From Apodemus sylvaticus (taxonomy: Eukaryota; Chordata; Mammalia; Rodentia; Muridae): a DNA stretch of 64,000 nt. The stretch spans positions 8,745,360-8,809,359 of the forward strand of contig NC_067485.1 of NCBI RefSeq assembly GCF_947179515.1, given 5' to 3'. Positions 33,838-44,030 of this stretch are shown here, piece by piece. Both the position numbers and the translations under genes were made by a program. The notes beneath the pieces are model-generated. The model worked only from the letters and a program-made list of their open reading frames with translations, did not search any database and was not told the DNA's origin. Position 1 is the first letter of the stretch; each line of letters opens with the position of its first letter.

Positions 33838-35219
33838 TGTACTCTCTAAAAGGACTTTAAGTCAATCCCTAATGTTCACCTAATGTCCACCAAGCACCCG
33901 AAATTCCAGACTTGTGGGATCTAATGCCTCTGGCTTCTGTGGGTACCTGCACTGTTGTGCAAGTGTGGATGTATGCACACACACATACATGCAAATAGAT
34001 ATATGCATATAAATGCACAAAACCAGCTTTTAAATTAAAGTCATTTCAATAGTATCTAGTATTTATTAGTTTGGGTTTTCTGAAGCCACAGAAGAAACCT
34101 CATATGTACACGGCACTAGCCTGGACCCACACAGCTTAGGGCTGGCTGTCACTCTCAAGATCTTCATGCTATTTGTTTGTGTCTGTGTTTGTTTTTGTGT
34201 TTGTGTTTTTTTAGTATGGCTCTCTGCAGATACAGTAGGATTTCTGGGCAAACAAGAAAGAACCATTAAAGGCACTGAATGGATACCGTGCCTGGCATCT
34301 AGTAGAAGGAAGGGGATGTCGTGTTACAAAGCTGCTCAGCATATTCTAGCATCCCACGTGTGGTCCCTGAAGCTTGTGTCTAGATGTTCCTGTTATCATA
34401 GGAAAGTCGTGGCCATGCTTAGTCTATTACAAAATTCAATGGAAATGCCTGTGGTAGAAAAAAATCTACACGGGGAATCTATAAAGGGAAACCTTGTCCT
34501 TAGGCATGGACACTGACTGGCCAGGGGTCCTAAAATTGTGTGGTTAGTTCAAAAGAGGCCAGGACAAAAAGTGCTAACTGGTCATATAACTCATTCTACT
34601 GACAGCGGCCGGCTGCCTCGGGAGGAGACACTCCTGCGTAGTGGGAGGCATTGCTGGGCCCAGATGGGGCTTTAAACAGCATTCACACACCTGGCTATGG
34701 GGTTTCATCAGATGTACAATCAGGAGGTTTAGAAACTCAAAAATACAATAGAAAGCAAATAGTTCCTGCAGTCAAGAAGAATAGGGGTAAAAATGCAGTG
34801 CCCAGAGACTTCTCGTCCAGGCCAGTGACTTGCTACTGTGTGGTGGAGAGTTGTGACTGCTATTGTTTGCAGGACATAAAACAGGAGTTATAAAACCTGG
34901 AGTTGGCACCAAAGGTCTCATTGTTAGAAAGAGCTACAAAAGACCAGTGTCCATCCCTGCAGTTGGTAGAAGATGCCCAGGGCAAGCCTCTGTCTTCTCC
35001 TTTGACCCCATCATCCTGACTCAAGTCTCTGACTCCTGCGTGTTGGTCAAGGAGAAAGGTGAAGTGGCATCCTGTTCTCTGTGGCCCAAGGAGGCTTCCC
35101 ATGCTGACCTGCTTTTCAGAAACTTTTCTATAAACTTTCTCCTCCTAGCTTGGCTCTACCTGCCTGAGCCAGTTTGTGTTATATAAGGAGAAAAAGGCAG
35201 TGAGATTCCCTCTAACCAT
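33838..35219. other. Single-copy sequence, no gene recognised
   Basis: Includes a degenerate SINE-like tail at 33895-34020 (gacttgtgggatctaatgcc with CA-rich end) and a T/G-rich patch at 34170-34212 (gtttgtgtctgtgtttg). No gene was recognised. Confidence 0.45.
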
Positions 35220-35316
35220 ATGTATGCACACTTACACATACACACACACACCTATGCATGAACCTGCACACACACACACACACACATATTTACACACACA
35301 CACACATAGACACACA
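35220..35316. repeat. Interrupted (CA)n microsatellite
   Basis: CA runs broken by catatt, cacctatgcatgaacctg and catag. Confidence 0.95.
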
Positions 35317-35692
35317 GAGTGGCTTTGGCCTCAAACTCTGAAGTAGTTGAGAACATGTCAAGCCTGATTCCTATCTAAGAGAAACTCCCATATCTTACTT
35401 CCCACAGTGATGTGTAATGGCAGATACTTTTGGAAACTTCCTAATACAGAACAACGCATTTGAAATGGGGCTAAAATGAAAAGATCAAATGAAAGCATGC
35501 ATCTGTAGCAGCTTTTGGGAAAATTGTGTTTCCAGTGATGGGTCACTGGGGAAGCCACTGATTTGCCTGGGGATAAACAGCCTCTCTTTGGTGTGCCTCT
35601 AGAAGACAAGATCGGAACTTAATTCTAAATCTGGAAATTGTAATAAGAACTTGGTATTTTAAGGCCCAGCCAAAGAAGAGGAAGTGATCCGG

Positions 35693-35790
35693 AGCCAGCC
35701 CCCAGAAGAGTTGTAACATTGTGTCGGTAACCCAGGCTTGAGAGGGAGGAGCGGGGCTGAGCCCCAGAAGAGCAGCTGTAACATTGTGTC
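35693..35790. repeat. Imperfect duplication, period about 61-64 bp
   Basis: cccccagaagagttgtaaca at about 35700 and gccccagaagagcagctgta at 35761 both continue into acattgtgtc. The intervening GGGAGGAGCGGGG is G-rich. Confidence 0.8.
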
Positions 35791-37191
35791 TAAGTTTAGG
35801 AGAGGTGTGGATGACAAGCCAGTCTCTGCATTATTTCCCAGGCAAATGAGTGAAACTGCAAACATTCATTCCCAGTGGGGTAGCCCAGACAAATGTGGCA
35901 AGCCTTCTCTTACTTGTAGATGTCAGCTTTCAGTCTTTAGATAATGTGTGCTTTATTGGGAATACCCAAAGAGGCTGGGAAACCGATGTTCCTTCCTAAA
36001 GAACAGAGAGGGAAGGAGGCAGATTCAACACTTCAACTCCATACTGAAGCTGTATCTGTGAGACGCTTGAGCTTTGTGCGGGTGGCAGGCACTGGGGTGT
36101 GGGGCAGGGACTCGATGGGGGGCTTTCTGTAGCAGCTGGGCAAGGGGAAGCTCGGGGGAAGCATGGCAGCTGTGCAAAGCCCCCTGCCTACCCCCCCCAT
36201 GTAAGCAGCCCCTTGGGTACTAAGGGAAGGCTAAGGAATGATTCTACCCTTTATATCAAGCACACCATGTCTTCCTTTAACACATTACCATAGTGTCTAC
36301 AAGTAAATAATACCAGACCAAAACATCCCAAAGATTAACACCGCTTAAATTAATCTTCTTTTTAAAATGGTTGCATTTCCCTAAAACTCAAAAGCAAATG
36401 CTATGCGTCAGAGCCGTGGATTTCAAGGTCATCTGCTCACGTGCGTCCCCAGGCTTCCCCAATGAAACCCATTACTCCATGCACTTTAATATCTTGCTCG
36501 CCGTGTGACCACAGCCCGATGACCTTCAAATGCAATATCTATTGCGGCTGTCACTTTCATCTTTCCCTGAGTGAAACAGAATCGATGCTCTTCATCTAGC
36601 AATTCCAATTAAGCCTCTAGCAAGCTCTGCTGAACCTGCAAGCTTTGGATTTATATTGAATTAATGAAAGCCAAAAGGACCGCCCACATCACAGCCACAC
36701 ATGATGTATCTGTGCCAAGATGGAATGTAATCACAATGTGGCAGGGACCTTGTTGGTTGGTCAGTTGAAGCAAGGTGACAACCGTGAATTGATCATGTGA
36801 ATGCACTGATAAACACCCTAGACACCCTAAACATTGTAGAGCTAGCTACATTCAGGTTAATTACCTACAGGCCAGATAGTGCCAAAAACTGGTAAAAAGA
36901 CATACATTACAAATCGGTTACTACAATCATTTAAGTCAGCATCAAAGACAGCTGCTTCGCATCAAGTCAGTATTTAAATAAAACTTAATCTTTGGTATAA
37001 CATTTATTTCCATATAGATGAACCAAGAAAAAACTACATTTGAACATTTGTTTTACTTCTGAGATGGTTCGTCCCTGAAACACTACCTTTTCATTAAAAT
37101 TATTCATCTTTTTCTAATCTATTATATAAAATTCAAATGGCATGATATGGAAAACATTGTATGTTGAGGCCTATATGTGTATCTCTTACAT
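35791..37191. other. Single-copy sequence with a possible conserved non-coding element
   Basis: No repeats recognised for 1.4 kb. The part at about 36330-36720 has CNE-like texture: non-repetitive, balanced, with caattccaattaagcctc and attgaattaatgaaagcc (paired ATTA/TAAT sites), low in CpG and in stop-free frames. Function is inference only. Confidence 0.4.
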
Positions 37192-37374
37192 TTTTTAAAA
37201 AAGAATTATTGATTTTATGTAAGTACACTGTCGCTATATTCAGACACACCAGAAGAGGGCATCAGATCCCATTCCAGATGGTTGTGAACCACCATGTGGT
37301 TGCTGGGAATTGAACTCAGGACCTCTGGAAGAGCAGTCAGTGCTCTTAGCTGCTGAGCGGTCTCTCCAGCCCCT
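37192..37374 (-). mobile_element. B2 SINE
   Basis: ttttttaaaaaagaattatt, gtaagtacactgtcgctata, acaccagaagagggcatcag, accaccatgtggttgctggg, ggacctctggaagagcagtc and ctctccagcccc: antisense B2. A cctatat motif on both sides may be part of a target-site duplication. Confidence 0.96.
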
Positions 37375-37474
37375 ATATTTTTATTTTGAATTTTGCATAC
37401 ACAGTATTAGATTCCGTGGTGACATTTTTTCAAAAAAAAATTTGCCGTGTTTCTCTCCTCCTCTCTTCTCCTCC

Positions 37475-37538
37475 ACCTCCCCACCTCCCCACCTCCCCAC
37501 CTCCCCACCTCCCCACCTCCCCACCTCCCCACCTCCCC
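37475..37538. repeat. 8-bp tandem repeat (acctcccc)8
   Basis: Eight perfect copies of acctcccc. The minus strand is (GGGGAGGT)n and has more than four G4 tracts, so it is a strong candidate for G-quadruplex (plus-strand i-motif). Frames on all three plus readings stay open through it. Confidence 0.97.
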
Positions 37539-37749
37539 ACCCACCCGCATCAGCCTCCGTCCAGCTCGCTCGCTCGGGTACTCTATGCTCTCCACCCGCC
37601 CATCAGCTCATCAGCCTCCTCCCTGCTACGGTGCTCCGTGCTCCCTATCACTTCCTGTGCCTCATTTCCCTCTCGCATGTTCTCTTCCCTAGTTTCACGG
37701 CCTAGACATACACTGGCCTCCACTGATAAAACAGACTCACATGCAAACA

Positions 37750-38530
37750 TGAGCTCAAGCCACACGCGAGAAAGAAGATCCCGCTCTTTCTCCTCCTCTC
37801 TCCTCATCTGAGTCGCCTCACTCGGTAACGGTTTCCGGCCACGTTCTCCTTCCCGCAAATGTCACGGTTTCATTTCTGTTTACCACTGAATATAATTCCG
37901 CAGCATCCACCACATTTCCATAGCCCGTTCATCTGCTGATAAACATCTAGACGGATCCTATATCCTTGTTATCACGACTAGAACAGCAATAAATACGGAC
38001 ATGTGAGCAGCGTGGGTCGGAGATAAAGTCCTTCAGAGAGTGTATGGTGGGGTCCTATGACAGTTCTATTTTTGACTGGGGGGGGGGGGGCTCACTTTGA
38101 TTTCTAGCAATAGCTGCCACAGTTTATAAGCTCGTTCGTGGAGGGGGCTGAGGCTCTCCTCTCCTCTCAGCCTCACAGCGTTGCTGCTGTCCCTTCTTGA
38201 CGATCCCCTTCCTGACTAGCATCAGCTGGAATCTCAAAGCAGAACATGCCCTTCCCTGAAGGCTAAGGATGTTGAACACCTTTTAAAGGACACACATATG
38301 GGTCATTTTGATTTTTTTCTTTTGGAAACTTACTTTTCACCTCATTAGTCCATTTCTTGACTGGCAGTTTGGGGAGGGTCTTTGGTGTTCAATGTTTGAA
38401 ATTGTTTTATATATATTCTAGATATTAAGCCCCCGCCTGAAGTACATCCAGTAAAGATTTTTCCACATCCTGCCTATTGTCTCCTTTGCTGTGCGGAAGC
38501 TTTTAAATTTCATATACATTTAATTGCTAG
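37750..38530 (-). mobile_element. Ancient LINE-1 (L1M-type) 3' region
   Basis: Antisense L1M landmarks appear in order: catctgagtcgcctcactcg, cggtttcatttctgtttacc, tataattccgcagcatccac, cccgttcatctgctgataaa, ctatatccttgttatcacga, agaacagcaataaatacgga, acagttctatttttgactg, agcaatagctgcca, then attctagatattaagccccc and cttttgctgtgcggaagctt. This is the old pan-mammalian L1 end of ORF2/3'UTR. No frame survives. A 13-bp G run (38079-38091) interrupts it. Confidence 0.85.
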
Positions 38531-39424
38531 ACTTTTTATTTTAAAAAATGCATTTCATGAAAAACAAAGAAGAAAATTGTAGGTAGACGAAACAGTATTT
38601 GCATCTGCACTTTAAGACAGGTTCTGATTACAGCATTAGGCATAATAGCTTTTAACTGTACAGTTTACCTCTGAGAGGAAAAAGCTGGTACCAGAAGGCG
38701 GGACTGGATCTGATTACTTTGGTTGGTAAACTTGATTATCGTTTTTTCAACAATAATTAGCCTTTTATTTACAATAGTACTAAGAAGATAATTCTATTTC
38801 CTATTCTCCCCTAAGCTACCAAGGAAAATTGGGGGTAACCCCTACCCTAAGCTACATCTTGCTGCTGAGTCCACGGGAGACCGTGTCTGGAGAGAGAGGC
38901 TTATAGAGAGTTTGTGCTGTGACCATCTCAAGCAAATGCAGAACTCTCCAGACTCCACAGCCAACTGGAGGATAAACCAGAACATAAGATAAACCATGCC
39001 GAGGATGCATGGGAGTGAGCACCCGGGAAGGGCAAACATTCATTTTTGCAAGAAGCACACTGCCAGGGATGTTTATTCAGAAAGAACACAGTGGGGTGCA
39101 GGTAAGTGAAACTCAAACTGTACACAACCAGCTCCTGAAGGGAGGATGGAGCATGACCTCCCCAGCCCAGGGATCGAGATCCCCACCAGACAAACTCCAG
39201 TGGCGATGCCAGACAGATTTTCCTGATGTCCCAGGTACCCCAACTAATCTCTCTACCTTTAGTTCTGCAAACAGTGAGTCGGGAAATCTGTCATTGAATA
39301 ATGAGTAAAAGTATGCAGTTTATAAAGGCACACCCCAAGAACCAAGAAAGAAAAGAAGCAAGATGACTGAGGAATACATCTCAGAAAGCTGTGCCCCACA
39401 GCAGTATATGATCCTGGCCCGTGC
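38531..39424. other. Single-copy sequence, no gene recognised
   Basis: AT-rich first half; a 99-codon plus frame at 39009-39308 shows no recognisable feature. Confidence 0.5.
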
Positions 39425-39690
39425 TGGACTCCGTCAGCAAACCACATGCCACACAAGTGTTAGGATGTGAGTTCAACCCTCAGCAGTCACACTAAAAAGC
39501 CAGAGTTAGTAACTTAAATTTCATTGGAGAGGCCAAGATAAGCAGATCCCCAGGGCTCCTTGTGCAGCTATTCCAGGTAAATCAGCCAGCCCTGGGTACC
39601 AGTGAGAGAGCTGTCTCAATAGTAACAAAAAGGTGGATAGCACTGAAATGATGGCACCAGAGTTGATCGATAGCCACCACTCATATGTAC
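39425..39690 (+). mobile_element. B4-type SINE
   Basis: tgtgagttcaaccctcagca, ttggagaggccaagataagc, agatccccagggctccttgt, agccagccctgggtaccagt, gagagagctgtctcaatagt and aaaaaggtggatagcactga follow the B4A order, ending in an ACATAT array that grew from its CA tail. Confidence 0.7.
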
Positions 39691-40132
39691 GTATAAACAT
39701 ATACATATATACACATGTACACATATACACACAGACACATGTACTCATGTATACATGTGCACATAAAAACATGTATACATTACACATGTACACATACACA
39801 CACATATATACATGTACACATATACACATATGCACATGTACACATCATGTATACACATGTACACATGAATAATATACACATATACACATACTCATGTGTA
39901 TTATACATGTATGCAATATACATACATATGTACATTTACACATACATATACATATATACACATGTACACATATACACATATACCCATGTGTGCATATATG
40001 CATATGTACATATAAATGTGTACATATGCACAAATACACGTGTATGCATATACACATGTGCATATGTATACATATGTACACATATACCTGCACATTCATG
40101 AGCATGCACACACATAGAAACACAAACATACA
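39690..40132. repeat. Alternating purine-pyrimidine array (ACATAT/ACATGT), 440 bp
   Basis: Long, irregular run of acatat, acatgt, acacat and tatgca units. Almost every step alternates purine and pyrimidine, so both strands give Cys/Tyr/Met/Thr-rich frames that are not genes. Confidence 0.95.
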
Positions 40133-41078
40133 AAAATAATACAGTCAAAAGTATTCGTGAAAACCAGACAATTAAATGAAATATGACCTAAGGAAAAGAG
40201 TGGTAAGAGAAAAGAGAGAAAGGAGCCAGGAATGGAGAGCACAGCAGAGGAAGTGACGTTCACCCTAGAATACAGGAGAAGTCAAGCACACCCCAGGACA
40301 AGCTCCAGAAAACTGAAAATACTGAAAAGGAAAAGGGTTTTTTTTTTAATCACTAAAATGTAATGTTAATTTTAATGATTTAACAGAGAGAAGCCACTGT
40401 GATCTAAGGAAGATAAGCAATGTCAAGCAAAAAAGTTCAAAGATAAAACAGAAGAGTCTCCTGAGTCTCGCCACAGGAGATTCAACAACTAAACCAATCA
40501 TCAAAACAAAACAACAAAAATGTCTCCAGAAAATGACATGATGTCAAACCCAGTTCTTATAAACATTAAAAAAAAAAAAAAAAGCTATGGGACAAGCTAG
40601 AGCCATCTAAGAAAAGATAAAAAGGTCATTAAAGGAAAATGAGTGGTGCTGAATCAATACGATGGTAAAAATGACTGCACAGAATGAGATCTGAGAGGAG
40701 GACAAGGGAGGAGCATCTGGGAGAGAAAGGAGTTAGCAGACATGGCAGTGGTCTGGGCCAGGTCAGGCAGAAGGGGGCGGGCAAGAACAGAAGGGAAAAG
40801 AGAGAGCAGGCCACAAGAGAGGGGACCAAGAGGCCTCATGGCTAACACCCCAGCAGGGTTCAAGAGAGGGGACCAAGAGGGCACATGGCTAACACCCTGG
40901 CAGGGTTCCGCAGAAGTGAGGAGCTAAGGAAGACTGTGAGCTGAGTTCAGGGTTGTGGGCTATGAGAGGGAAAGGCCCTGAGAGCAGCCGGCGGGTACCG
41001 ACCGACCGAGAGACCCTGAAGGCCAGCAGTGCACGTATGATAGAGGACATCACAGACAGCCATTTGTCCCAAGTTTTA
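40133..41078. other. A-rich sequence with a 47-bp tandem duplication
   Basis: 40140-40700 is A-rich and might hide an old L1/HAL1 relic, but I cannot place it. A 47-bp unit starting caagagaggggaccaagag is duplicated at 40814-40860 and 40861-40908 (differences at cctcat/gcacat and cccag/cctgg). An A run lies at 40569-40583. Confidence 0.5.
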
Positions 41079-41137
41079 TATATTATATAATATATATATA
41101 TATAATATATATTATATATATTATATATATATATAAT
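41079..41137. repeat. (TA)n-rich tract
   Basis: About 60 bp of TATATA with single A or T interruptions; self-complementary and able to extrude as cruciform. Confidence 0.96.
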
Positions 41138-41344
41138 TATCATTACCTTTCAGTATACACATAGTAAGAATTCCAAAAATGGAGACTAATAAACCAATAT
41201 CTAGGAAAGGTAGAAGAAAACTTGAGAAATAGTAGATTCCCAGAACTAAAGGAAATTATTATCACAAATACTGAAAGGTTGCTTGAATAAGAAGACAGAA
41301 ATGAACCCTAAAGATCCCATACAACTATTAAAATACAGGGAGGG

Positions 41345-41555
41345 GTCAGGAGTGAAAAGATGACTCAGTGGTTAAGGGCACCAGCTGGTCTTCCAGAGGA
41401 ACCTGGTTCTTTCTCAGCATCTACATGGCAGCTCACAATCACCTGCAACTCCAGCTGCAGGGCATCTGATGCCCTCTTTGCTCTGCAGGCACTAAGAACA
41501 CGTGTGGCATACATGCATGTAGACATAAAATAAAAATGGATAAAACCTTTTAAAA
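41345..41555 (+). mobile_element. B2/B3 SINE
   Basis: gagtgaaaagatgactcagt, ggttaagggcaccagctggt, cttccagaggaacctggttc, catggcagctcacaatcacc, aactccagctgcagggcatc and an A-rich tail. The preceding 41150-41344 is A-rich and unassigned. Confidence 0.9.
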
Positions 41556-41574
41556 ATAAGTGGGCGGGAGTATT

Positions 41575-41810
41575 GATATGTGTGTATATGTGTGTGAGCT
41601 TTTATGTACATGCATATGTCTCTTAGGTATATGTGTGCATATGTGTATGCACATGTACATGTGTGTGAGAAAGAATGTGTGCCTATGTACATGTGTATCC
41701 ATGTGTGTCTATGTGTTTGTATGTCTATGTGTATATATGTTGTGTGTGTATATGTGTCTGTGTGTGCATGTCTGTGCATGTGTGTATGTGTGTATATATG
41801 TATATTAAAC
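41575..41810. repeat. (TG/TATG)n array, 235 bp
   Basis: Irregular gtgtgtatatgtg and catgtgtgtatg units, alternating purine-pyrimidine. Frames across it are artefacts. Confidence 0.93.
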
Positions 41811-41811
41811 A

Positions 41812-41890
41812 CAGTGCTGGAGATCAGACCAAGAGATGTGTACATGTTAGGCAAACCCTCTACCATTGAGTCCCACCCACAGTCCCCAGA
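41812..41890 (-). mobile_element. ID-family SINE
   Basis: cagtgctggagatcagacca, agagatgtgtacatgttagg and caaaccctctaccattgagt match an antisense ID element (GGTGCTGGGGATCGAACC, GCATGCTAGGCAAGCACTC). It is flanked on its A-tail side by the TG array. Confidence 0.8.
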
Positions 41891-42647
41891 TTTAGTAATT
41901 TTTAAAAGAGTTTCATTAGCTCAGTAGTAGATACACACATAACAAAATAGAACAAAGAAATAATAAACTAAAAGCATATACAAACTTTATATAAAATAAA
42001 CTGCTATGCCATGCCAATAAAGAAAGGAGGGACTACTCAGCCCACAATACTAGAAAAATTGTTTATCCATATAAAAAAACAGAATCTTATTTTACAGTAG
42101 TCTGAATCAAGTAAATGTGTATAAAGAAAACAACTTACATATTTTGGGGTTTGCAGAAGACTCCTAGTTTCAGTGTTGACTGACAAAGGCCTGGGTGCCA
42201 CCGCCTCATTCCTTACAGTAAGAAAGCAGATCTAGGCAAACTTGACACGCCTTTTCTTGGACCCACTGTAGAACGAGCTGGTGTGGAAAGGCCTCTGAAG
42301 TCTGAAGAGCCTGCAGGAGGAATCTCCTTCAAGATCAGCCACGCTGGAGCCAAGATGTCAAAGCCACACACTCTCCGGGGTCACGTAAATGGCAATTGTG
42401 ACAGACAGTAGGAGGCAGAATGTTGAAGAAAGATGGTGTGCTACAAGTGATGGTCCTGGGGACCCCCACTTTCATGGGATTCACCTCCAGGCACTGCACC
42501 CCTTCTTCCAGGGAAGAGGTAAAGAAAACCAGTTGGGATGAAAGAGAAGGCTACAAGATGCTCTTCGTGAGTCAGGCCTCCTCGGGGAGGGTGAGGCCCA
42601 CAGAACCCCTATCGGCAGGCCACTGCTCTGCCTTCTGGCAAGAGGCT
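41891..42647. other. Single-copy sequence, no gene recognised
   Basis: First half A-rich, second half ordinary. An 88-codon plus frame near 42420-42686 runs into the repeat that follows. Confidence 0.5.
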
Positions 42648-42690
42648 GTTAGTCAGGGTTCTCTAGAGAAACAGAACACATACTAAAGCA
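42648..42690 (-). mobile_element. LTR-like family 3, terminal fragment
   Basis: gttagtcagggttctctaga gaaacagaacac is the reverse complement of the family-3 end seen at 33.56 kb (tctagagaaccctgactaac). Only about 40 bp remains. Confidence 0.65.
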
Positions 42691-42697
42691 GGAGGAT

Positions 42698-42795
42698 TGG
42701 TCTGAGCATTGTGGCACATGTTTGATCTCAGCTCTTATAAGGCAGAAGCAATTGAGTATGAGCTTGAGGCTATTTTGGTCTGCAAAGTCCATCCC
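42698..42795 (+). mobile_element. B1-like fragment, degenerate
   Basis: tgagcattgtggcacatgtt, tgatctcagctcttataagg, cagaagcaattgagtatgag and cttgaggctattttggtctg keep the B1 order at low identity. Confidence 0.5.
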
Positions 42796-42949
42796 TACCA
42801 TGGCTTTCTAAGAAAATCTGTAAGAGGCCAACATAGTCTTTAGTTGATGATTCAGATCTAATTCCTGGACTCTGTAAAATTCTCTCACAGGGTTTTATTG
42901 ATATGATATGAAAGAAGTCTTAACATATTTGGTCAACCCCAGGTGAAAT

Positions 42950-43136
42950 TAAGTGTGTGTGCATGCATATGTGTTTGTACTTATATGTAGGTGTGTGTCT
43001 ACATATATGTCTACACCTACATATATGTGTACTTGTATGCACATGTGTCTGCACCTATATATATGCATGTACATGCATGTGTGTATTTGCATCTGTGCAT
43101 GCATGTGAGTGTGTGTGTGTGTGTGTGTTATATACA
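42950..43136. repeat. (TG/TATG)n array
   Basis: gtgtgtgcatgcatatgtg-type alternating sequence ending in a pure GT run. Confidence 0.93.
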
Positions 43137-43138
43137 TG

Positions 43139-43270
43139 TGTGATGGTTTGAATGAGAATGTCCCATATAGTTTCAGAGGATATTTAGTCTTCCAGCTAGT
43201 GACACTGTTTAGGGAGGTTCAAGAGGTGTGGCCTCATGGAGGAAGAGTGTCACTGCGGGGAGGTGGGTTT
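43139..43270 (+). mobile_element. Rodent LTR-like repeat, family 1, 5' part
   Basis: tgatggtttgaatgagaatg, tcccatatagtttcagagga, ttcaagaggtgtggcctcat, ggaggaagagtgtcactgcg: the first third of the family-1 repeat. Confidence 0.75.
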
Positions 43271-43533
43271 TGTTCTATTTTATTTTATACTTAATATTTT
43301 GAGAATCATAATTTGGAAAACTGTTGACTAAAAGTTGGATCTTTATCTCAATATATATGTCCTGTGATGTGTGCCATGTAGAATCACCAAAAACCTTCAC
43401 TGTCTCTCAGCTGGGAAAACTACATACCATTGCTGAGGAATTGTTTTGCCTTTCTTTAGAAGCAAATTACATCATTGTGTTTTTAGTATCATTTAGTCTG
43501 GAACATTGATTGCAACATAGGAGGAAAGAAATC

Positions 43534-43722
43534 CTTACTGGGGTGCTTACTGGGGTACTTACTGGGGTGCTTACTGGGGTACTTACTGGGGTGCTTACTG
43601 GGGTGCTTACTGGGGTGCTTACTGGGGTACTTACTGGGGTACCTACTGGGGTACTTACTGGGGTGCTTACTGGGGTACTTACTGGGGTGCTTACTGGGGT
43701 ACTTACTGGGGTACTTACTGGG
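43534..43722. repeat. 12-bp minisatellite, about 16 copies, G4-prone
   Basis: The unit is cttactggggtg or cttactggggta, one variant has cctactgg. Each unit holds GGGG, so the plus strand has about 16 G tracts spaced 8 bp apart. The A/G position creates GTAC in some units. As 12 is divisible by 3, the plus strand encodes an open Val-Leu-Thr-Gly repeat and the minus strand a Tyr/His-Pro-Ser-Lys repeat; neither looks like a gene. Confidence 0.97.
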
Positions 43723-43884
43723 AGGACCCATTATAAATGGGGGGAAGGAAGACAAGAAGCAGAACTGCTGGAATATTCCAAATAAAATTGTGAGTTTGAG
43801 GATATGTTTAATTGAATGCATATGTACCCAGTAAAAAAGCAAAAACTTCCTAGATAAAGACAGAAAATAAATTGTTTCTCTGGT

Positions 43885-44030
43885 TGGTTTTTGAGACAGG
43901 GTGTTTCTCTCTAACAGCCTTGGCTGTCTTGGAACTTGCTTTGTAGCTTAGGCTGGTTTCAAACTCAGGGATCCATGTGCCTCTACGTCCTGAGGGTGGG
44001 GATTAAGGGCATGCGCCACCATGCCTGGCC
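43885..44030 (-). mobile_element. B1 SINE
   Basis: ggtttttgagacagggtgtt, gccttggctgtcttggaact, gctttgtagcttaggctggt, ttcaaactcagggatccatg and gattaagggcatgcgccacc: antisense B1. Confidence 0.95.

Noticed and set aside
37310..37811. Pro/His/Ser-rich frames of 131 and 141 codons
   Set aside because: They start in a B2 SINE or beside it and pass through the 8-bp acctcccc array and into an ancient L1.
39521..40148. Many Cys/Tyr/His-rich frames resembling cysteine-rich peptides
   Set aside because: They are readings of the ACATAT/ACATGT array on both strands; the same happens at 41.6, 43.0 and 58.1-58.4 kb.
43489..43842. Lys-Tyr/His-Pro-Ser repeat protein (117 codons, minus)
   Set aside because: Product of the 12-bp minisatellite, with an equally open plus frame.
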